18,373 nucleotides of DNA from JAKACA01 sp050010115 (GTDB lineage Bacteria > Actinomycetota > Acidimicrobiia > Acidimicrobiales > Bog-793). Positions 13,194 through 18,373 of the stretch are shown in pieces (positions within the stretch are counted from its first letter, which is position 1; every line of letters begins with the position of its first letter). The stretch spans positions 1-18,373 of the forward strand of contig JBEKLQ010000085.1 in assembly GCA_050010115.1 (NCBI GenBank). Direction: 5' to 3'. The position numbers were made by a program, and so were the translations under genes. The notes under the pieces were generated by a model. It was not told the DNA's origin and ran no database searches. It saw only the letters and a list, made by a program, of their open reading frames with translations.

Positions 13194-16187
13194 TCAGCTC
13201 GTTGTGAGGACCACGGCGACGCTGCTGAGCAGGTCCCGCGCGAGCCGCACTGCGTCGTCGAGGTCCAGGGGGCTGGCCTCGCCGACGGTGGCGCGCACCG
13301 GGTCGAGCGCGCCGGAGAGCGACGGCAGGGGAAGGCGGTCCCCCCGCTCCCGGAGCTCCGCTGCCGTCGCGAGCAAACTGGCCAGATCGGTGTCGCTCAC
13401 CGTTCCTGCGGCAAAGGCGACGAGGCTGGCGGTCTCTAAGCAGATCGCGAGGGGGAAGACGATGGCCTTTGCCTCGGCGGCGTCGAAAGCGGCGAGCGCC
13501 CGGTCGGCCGCACCGGCGAGGTCGCCCTGGGCAAGCAGCGCCCGCGCAAGCACGGCCCGGATCAGCGGCACTTCCCGTTCGACGCCTAGTTCGCTCGCCT
13601 CGAGGTCGGCCTGCATGGCGAAATCGATGGCGGCGCCGAGATCACCGTCGGTCAGCGCCAGGCCAGCCGTGGTGGAGAGCAGCACGACCCGCGCGATTCG
13701 CCGCACCTCGGTGTGCATCGGCCGGGTTTCGTCGATGTAGGCGCGGCACTGCTCGTAAGCACCGACCTGCCAACAAATCATCGCCGCCGTCGGCATCGCG
13801 AGCGCCAGTTGCTCGGCCGACCCGCCCCGGCGGCAGAGTTCGATCGCATCGTGGGCGTACCCGGCCGCGGCTGGGTCGCCTCGTTCGGCCAGGACGCTGC
13901 CCATCCCCATCGCCGCTGATACCTGCAGGTCGATGCCGAACGGAGCTGCGGCTGCGATTGCGCGGCGGACGTACTCGACCGCCTCCGCTCCGCGGTCGAG
14001 GTCATCGAGGAGCCCAGCGAGATAGATCAGGGCGCGCGCTGCGTAGGAGTCCTCGACCCCGGCAAACGTATCCACCGCTGTGCGCAGCTGCTGCACGGCA
14101 TTCATCGTGTCGCCCGCCCAGTAGCTCAGGTATCCCAGTGCATAGGTGGCATAGGGCGTCCACTTGTGAGCAGGCTCAACGGCGAGCAGGCGCCCCAACC
14201 AGAAGCGGCCTTCTGCGACGTTCGTCGCCGCGAAGTAGCGGTGCAACCGGAACGCGAGTTCCAGGCACTGGCCGGCATCGGCGCGGCCGTCAAGCGCGGC
14301 CCCGAACAGCGACCGGACCGAGCCGAGCTCGTCCGAAATTTGGTCCTGAAACGGCGCGGGCGCGGCGCGGGCGTCTGCGGGCAGCGCTGCGCGCACCGCG
14401 TCGGCGAGGCGATCGAAGGCCGCCCGCTCCTCGCCGCCGTCGACCAGCAGCTCCCGCGCATAGCGGTGCAAGTCGTCGTCTTGCTGGTAGCGCCACCGCG
14501 GTCCGGAGCGGTCGACGGCGAGCAGCCCTCGGGCGGTGAGCTCACGCAGGATGCGGACGACTCGAACCTCGGCGATCGGACCGCCAGCGACGACCTGCCG
14601 CAGCAGCGGCAGTCCGACAGGACCGTCGAGGACGGCGAGCCGTCGGAACACGGCAGCCTCGTCGGCGTCCAGGAGGACATAGCTGCTGCGCGCCACCGCG
14701 CGCAGCTGGTCGTCACCTTCGACGACGACCTCGTTGAGGTGATCGAGGAGGTCGCCGACCGGCATCGCGGCCAGCTGCGCGGCGACGAGCTCCAGCGCGA
14801 GCGGCAGCCCGCCGCAGCGGCGCACCAGCGCGGCGACGTGCGGGGCGAGGCGGTCGTCGAGGCTCAGCCCGCCACCTCCCTCACGGACCCGATCCAGCAG
14901 CAGCCGGACCTGCGCGTTGGCCAACAGCGCGTCGGCGTCGTCAGTTGCCGGCGGTGGGAGGGGCTCGACGGTGACGATCCGTTCCCCGTCGATCGCCAGG
15001 GGCACGCGGCTTGTCACGACCAGCGTGAGGTGCGGGCAGGCGGCGACCAGCTCGGCCGCCAGCGAGGCGACGCCGTCGATGACGACCTCGCAGCCGTCTA
15101 GGACGAGCAGTACCCGGCCGAGCGGAGCGAGGTGCTCGGCGAGCGCGGCGCCGGCGTCGTTGATGCCGATCGCCACGCCGACCTCGAGCGCGACGGTAGC
15201 TGCGACAAGAGTGTCCTGCGGCACCGGGGCGAGCGAGACCCAGAGCCGCCCGCCGTCGAAGTCGCCGAGCGCCGCCGCCCGCGCGGCCAGCCTCGATTTG
15301 CCGACGCCCCCGCGTCCGGCCACGGTGACTATCCCCGGGCTGGCCAGTACCTCGTCCAGGCGAGTCAGCTCTTCCTCGCGCCCCACGAACGTGGACGTGA
15401 TCGATGGCAGCCGCGCCGCGGACCTGCTCGCCTGCCCGCCCAGCGCCGCCACGTAGACCTCGACGGTCTGAGCGCTCGGGTCGATGCCGAGCTGGTCGCC
15501 GAGGACTGCCCGGCATTGCTCGAAGGCCCGCACAGCGCCGGCCCGATCGCCGGAGCGGTCTAATGCCCCGATCAGGGCCCTGTGCGCCCGCTCGTCCAAC
15601 GGCTCGGACGAGACGGAACGCCGCGCCGCCGCGATTGCCCGGTCGTGCTCGCCCAACGCACCGGCGGCCGCCACGACGAGCTCCAAGCCTCCCAGCGCGA
15701 GAGCGTCGACAGCCCGCCGGTGCGGGTAGATCCACTCCGCATCCTCGTCGGCCAGTAGCTGGCTGCCCGCCATTCGAGAAACCGGCTCGGCCAGGGCGAT
15801 CGCCGCCTGGTGCCGCCCCTGAGCGCTCAGGTCGCGGGCTTGGCGTAGCGCCTCGGCTGCGATGTCGACGTCGATCTCGACGCCGGGGGCGAGACGATAG
15901 CCGCCCGGTGTAGTCGCGATGAGCTGCTGCTCCCCGCCGCCGAGCGGCGCGCACGCTGTGCGCAATCCGCGGACGACACCGCGCAGCGCTACCTGCCAGG
16001 TGGCCGGAAGATCATCGCCCCAGATAATCCACGCCAGCCGATCGGCCGACAGCTGCTGACCGGCTAGCGCCAGAGCAACGAGCGCGACGCGGGCGCGCCG
16101 CCCTCCGAGCGCCTGCCCCGTCACGGCCAGATCACCGTTCACCACGCCGACCACGCCGACCACGTCGACCCGAATGTGCCCAGACAT
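13194..16187 (-). CDS. AfsR-like SARP/BTAD NB-ARC TPR transcriptional regulator
   Basis: A 997-residue regulator. An OmpR-type winged helix fills about residues 4-100 (LGGRRARVALVALAL, ending TTPGGYRL), then the bacterial transcriptional activation domain (about 106-251, ending AFEQCRAVLGDQLGIDPS). An NB-ARC/STAND ATPase follows, with Walker A GRGGVGKS (291-298) and Walker B LLVLDGCE (360-367). A winged-helix and superhelical half with TPR-like helices closes the protein to about 980. AfsR and related SARPs activate secondary-metabolism and secretion genes through heptamer direct repeats. ATG at 16187 is preferred; the frame extends 14 Arg-rich codons upstream without another ATG, and AGGAGG lies 15 bases before the ATG, longer than usual. 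It is divergent from the secreted-protein gene. Confidence 0.93.
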   Translation of the reverse strand: MSGHIRVDVVGVVGVVNGDLAVTGQALGGRRARVALVALALAGQQLSADRLAWIIWGDDLPATWQVALRGVVRGLRTACAPLGGGEQQLIATTPGGYRLAPGVEIDVDIAAEALRQARDLSAQGRHQAAIALAEPVSRMAGSQLLADEDAEWIYPHRRAVDALALGGLELVVAAAGALGEHDRAIAAARRSVSSEPLDERAHRALIGALDRSGDRAGAVRAFEQCRAVLGDQLGIDPSAQTVEVYVAALGGQASRSAARLPSITSTFVGREEELTRLDEVLASPGIVTVAGRGGVGKSRLAARAAALGDFDGGRLWVSLAPVPQDTLVAATVALEVGVAIGINDAGAALAEHLAPLGRVLLVLDGCEVVIDGVASLAAELVAACPHLTLVVTSRVPLAIDGERIVTVEPLPPPATDDADALLANAQVRLLLDRVREGGGGLSLDDRLAPHVAALVRRCGGLPLALELVAAQLAAMPVGDLLDHLNEVVVEGDDQLRAVARSSYVLLDADEAAVFRRLAVLDGPVGLPLLRQVVAGGPIAEVRVVRILRELTARGLLAVDRSGPRWRYQQDDDLHRYARELLVDGGEERAAFDRLADAVRAALPADARAAPAPFQDQISDELGSVRSLFGAALDGRADAGQCLELAFRLHRYFAATNVAEGRFWLGRLLAVEPAHKWTPYATYALGYLSYWAGDTMNAVQQLRTAVDTFAGVEDSYAARALIYLAGLLDDLDRGAEAVEYVRRAIAAAAPFGIDLQVSAAMGMGSVLAERGDPAAAGYAHDAIELCRRGGSAEQLALAMPTAAMICWQVGAYEQCRAYIDETRPMHTEVRRIARVVLLSTTAGLALTDGDLGAAIDFAMQADLEASELGVEREVPLIRAVLARALLAQGDLAGAADRALAAFDAAEAKAIVFPLAICLETASLVAFAAGTVSDTDLASLLATAAELRERGDRLPLPSLSGALDPVRATVGEASPLDLDDAVRLARDLLSSVAVVLTTS

Positions 16188-16250
16188 TGGATGTGACGGT
16201 CCCCTCCTGCGGCGGCGCCGGCCGACCACGAGCGAACAGGACCCTATCGG

Positions 16251-16268
16251 CGTTACCGAGCCGTTACC
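16251..16268. promoter_or_regulatory. SARP-box-like heptamer direct repeat
   Basis: CGTTACC occurs at 16251-16257 and 16262-16268, exactly 11 bp apart with a 4-bp spacer. SARP regulators of the AfsR/ActII-ORF4 type bind heptamer direct repeats at 11-bp period overlapping the -35 region. A 6-bp-arm dyad, CCGAGC/GCTCGG, overlaps the second copy (16256-16276). The site is 54 bp before the secreted-protein start and 63 bp before the regulator start, so it could control either or both. Confidence 0.65.
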
Positions 16269-16322
16269 TCGCTCGGCTCAACTGATCACGTCGCCGACCC
16301 AGCCCGACCCGAAAGGATTCCG

Positions 16323-17840
16323 ATGTCTGCTCGAATTCAGACCCGCCCTCCTACCCTTCTCGCCAGACGGAGGCAGATCGTGCCCGTTGGAAGTTGGTAC
16401 TCCCGTCGATTGGCCACGACACTCGCCGTACTGATGGCTGTTGCGTGCATGGCTTCGGCTGCCACGACTGCAGATGCCTCACCCACTGTAAGTCCTGGAC
16501 CGACGACAAGTCCGGTCACGCTGACCACGGGCTACACCCTGTCAGGGTACGACGTCGCGACCAGCACGTCCGGGACGGCGTACATCGGGTGGATCGCGAA
16601 CACTTCCAAGTCCAACGGAGCCACCAGAGCGGTTCACTTGTGCGAGGTCAAGCCGGGCACGACCTCATGCTCGGGTGGGGTGCAGGTGGTCGACGCCCTC
16701 GGCGACTCCTCCGCCGAGGGGTTGCGCGTGCTGGTGCATTCCTCGGGCAAGGTCGCTCTCGTGTGGTTCTACGAAGACGTGTCGGGCGGTCACATCGGTC
16801 TCGCCTCCACGAGTTCGACCGGCACGCTTCAGCCGGCGATCGATGTCGGCGGCGCGCCCAAGGACGGTCAGTTGCTGGATGCTGAGATCGCCCCCGACGA
16901 CAGCGTGTGGACCGTGGCGGGGCCATCCAGCGGCAACGGCATCCAGGTCAGGCCCGGTGGGGGCACGGCGGCGAAGAACGTGAGCACGCCATATTCGGTC
17001 GGCTTCGCGGAGCTCGCGTTTACCGGCACAACACCCGTCATCGCGACGCAAGAAGCGGGATCCATCACCCAGCCGGCCGGCTACACCTACGAGTCCCGTG
17101 GGTCGTGGTCAGCGGTCCACAACGTGGCGCAAACCTGGACCGGAGGAGCACGCGTCGGTCTCGCGGAGACGCGATACGGTCTACGACTCATCGCCTCCGT
17201 CGATAACTCGAGCTACCAGCCCGTGGTCGCGGCATGGACGGGAGCGGGGTTCTCCAAGCCGACCGAGACGGGCGATCACAATCCCTGTGGTCCCCGGAGC
17301 CACGATACCGTCGCTGACGCCAGTGGTCGATTGGCCGATATCTCCTACGAGTGCACTGACATCGCGGTGACCAACCTGCCCGACACACGGCATGCGGCAG
17401 TCGTTCGTTTCTCTGCGGGCGGCACGATCAACGCGACGGACCCGCGCTTGGCGACCACGCCGAGGGGGCATGCCTTTGCGGTGTGGTCGGTCGCGGCCGG
17501 AGCGTCAGATCGGCTCTTGTTGGTGCCGGTGCTGCTGCCGGACCTGAGCACGACGACGACCGAGGACTCATCCGCGGGCTCCGTCAGCGTCACCGGCCCG
17601 GTCTCGTGTCTGCCTGCCGACGACATCGGCGTGGGTGTCGAAGGCAAGCCCGCAAAGAACTGGCACGTCCATCAGCAATGGCTCACGCTGGGCGCCGAGA
17701 CTGTGCACTCGCCGTTGGCCGGCGCCTCGCTGACTGCAGGCAAGACGTACACGTTGACCGGTCACGTGACCTTCACCGACGGCAATGCAAACAAGTCCGT
17801 GACCGCCGCACACACGTTCCGCGCATGCCCGGCGCCCTGA
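16323..17840 (+). CDS. Secreted protein of unknown function
   Basis: A 505-residue exported protein that I do not recognise. The N-terminus has a charged stretch with SRRLATT and a hydrophobic core LAVLMAVACMASA (about 32-44), with likely cleavage near TADA; the twin Arg could indicate Tat export. A low-complexity Ser/Thr/Pro linker follows. The body is strand-rich with repeated Ala/Trp-containing blades (YIGWIA, VALVWFYEDV, VVAAWTG, FAVWSVA), suggesting a beta-propeller-like extracellular fold. The C-terminal part resembles an Ig-like domain (TAGKTYTLTGHVTFTDGNANK), ending in CPAP. AAAGGA (16312-16317) lies before ATG. It is divergent from the SARP regulator, which probably controls it, and the next secreted gene follows at once. 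Confidence 0.87.
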   Translation: MSARIQTRPPTLLARRRQIVPVGSWYSRRLATTLAVLMAVACMASAATTADASPTVSPGPTTSPVTLTTGYTLSGYDVATSTSGTAYIGWIANTSKSNGATRAVHLCEVKPGTTSCSGGVQVVDALGDSSAEGLRVLVHSSGKVALVWFYEDVSGGHIGLASTSSTGTLQPAIDVGGAPKDGQLLDAEIAPDDSVWTVAGPSSGNGIQVRPGGGTAAKNVSTPYSVGFAELAFTGTTPVIATQEAGSITQPAGYTYESRGSWSAVHNVAQTWTGGARVGLAETRYGLRLIASVDNSSYQPVVAAWTGAGFSKPTETGDHNPCGPRSHDTVADASGRLADISYECTDIAVTNLPDTRHAAVVRFSAGGTINATDPRLATTPRGHAFAVWSVAAGASDRLLLVPVLLPDLSTTTTEDSSAGSVSVTGPVSCLPADDIGVGVEGKPAKNWHVHQQWLTLGAETVHSPLAGASLTAGKTYTLTGHVTFTDGNANKSVTAAHTFRACPAP

Positions 17841-17848
17841 CGACGCGG

Positions 17849-18373
17849 ATGGAGACCACCTTCGGTGCACCGACTCCCCCGACAGCGCCGGACGCGCCTA
17901 CGTCAGTGGTGGATGGATCTCCAGTCACATCGAAACCCATCACCGCGCGGGACTCGGCCGTTCTGAGGAACTCCCGGCTTCGCAGGGCTCGGGCAATCTT
18001 GCTTGTGGTGTTGATGGCCGCCGGGTCGTTCATCACGCTGGCACGGTCAGGCACGGCAAGCGCGGCATCAGCGCCGCTTACGTTCTCCAGCCCCATCCTT
18101 GTCGATCAACAGCCGCCCTATTCCTCGACCGGCGACCTCTCCGGCGTCTCTTGCCCGAATGCGTCGCTCTGCGTGGCGGTGGACTCCGCCGGCAACGTGC
18201 TCACCTCCACCACGCCTACGGGTGGAGCGTCGGCGTGGACGGTGACCAGCGTGGATGACAATGCCTCCCTAACGGGCATCTCGTGTCCCTCTTCCTCGCT
18301 CTGCGTGGCGGTCGACAACTATGGCGACGTGGTTACCTCTACCAACCCGACGGGAGGGGCGTCAGCCTGGACG
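17849..18373 (+). CDS. Secreted repeat protein, 3' part outside window
   Basis: The frame is open from ATG 17849 to the window end (175 codons) and has no stop. An in-frame ATG at 17825 would overlap the preceding gene by 16 bp; neither has a clear ribosome site. About 50 polar residues are followed by an Arg-rich stretch and a hydrophobic signal or anchor (ILLVVLMAAGSFITLA), then GTASAASA. The exported part begins a tandem 44-residue repeat: GVSCPNASLCVAVDSAGNV, then TPTGGASAWT, with a second copy GISCPSSSLCVAVDNYGDV. Such Cys-pair repeats are common in large secreted actinobacterial proteins of unknown function and probably form a beta-propeller. It follows the 505-residue secreted gene closely and likely shares its transcript. 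Confidence 0.8.
   Translation, partial: METTFGAPTPPTAPDAPTSVVDGSPVTSKPITARDSAVLRNSRLRRARAILLVVLMAAGSFITLARSGTASAASAPLTFSSPILVDQQPPYSSTGDLSGVSCPNASLCVAVDSAGNVLTSTTPTGGASAWTVTSVDDNASLTGISCPSSSLCVAVDNYGDVVTSTNPTGGASAWT

Noticed and set aside
13469..15101. Long plus frames opposite the SARP regulator
   Set aside because: Arg/Pro-rich shadows of a high-GC gene whose minus-strand frame has intact wHTH, BTAD and Walker motifs.
1..18373. CRISPR array
   Set aside because: No set of regularly spaced repeats with unique spacers was found; the repeats present are tandem or paired.

Overview
The window is GC-rich with compact gene spacing, GTG/TTG starts, apparently leaderless promoters, an AfsR/SARP-type regulator and secreted repeat proteins of a kind common in Actinomycetota. 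I infer an actinobacterium, perhaps one of the environmental lineages near Acidimicrobiia or Thermoleophilia; the class is a guess because no marker gene is present.

Layout. 1-550: a complete tRNA-Pro(CGG) gene and a short non-coding stretch with repeats. 554-1261: an alpha/beta hydrolase flanked by an imperfect inverted repeat. 1555-8898: an accessory block dense in toxin-antitoxin-like modules. It holds a three-gene minus-strand set (HipA/PI3K-fold kinase, unknown 111-aa protein, XRE regulator), a divergent pRiA4b ORF-3-like gene, a Phd/PIN pair whose PIN toxin has lost a catalytic Asp, an AbiEi/AbiEii pair, a ribbon-helix-helix/VWA pair, and two gene stubs (Fic C-terminus on minus, STAND/AAA-type ATPase C-terminus on plus) that meet 5' to 5' at a 12-bp palindrome. 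9186-12383: a large multi-PAS GGDEF-EAL protein. 12423-12953: a dyad, a tyrosine-recombinase fragment and a beta-propeller fragment fused in one frame. 13194-16187: an AfsR-like SARP/NB-ARC/TPR regulator. 16323-18373: two secreted proteins, the second cut by the window end.

How it fits together. The tRNA gene, the run of small toxin-antitoxin cassettes, the truncated genes and the recombinase scrap suggest an old, partly decayed genomic island; this is inference, and I found no second copy of the tRNA 3' end that would mark an att boundary. Each cassette carries its own likely autoregulatory site (dyads at 2187-2205 and 3862-3887, a 24-bp direct repeat at 6610-6696, a leaderless promoter at 6907-6935). 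At the right, the SARP regulator is divergent from a secreted-protein gene, with a heptamer direct repeat at 11-bp period between them, the classical geometry of a SARP box, so the regulator probably controls that exported pair.

The strongest candidates for something little described are the kinase/111-aa/XRE triad, the RHH-VWA pair, and the SARP-linked secreted proteins.
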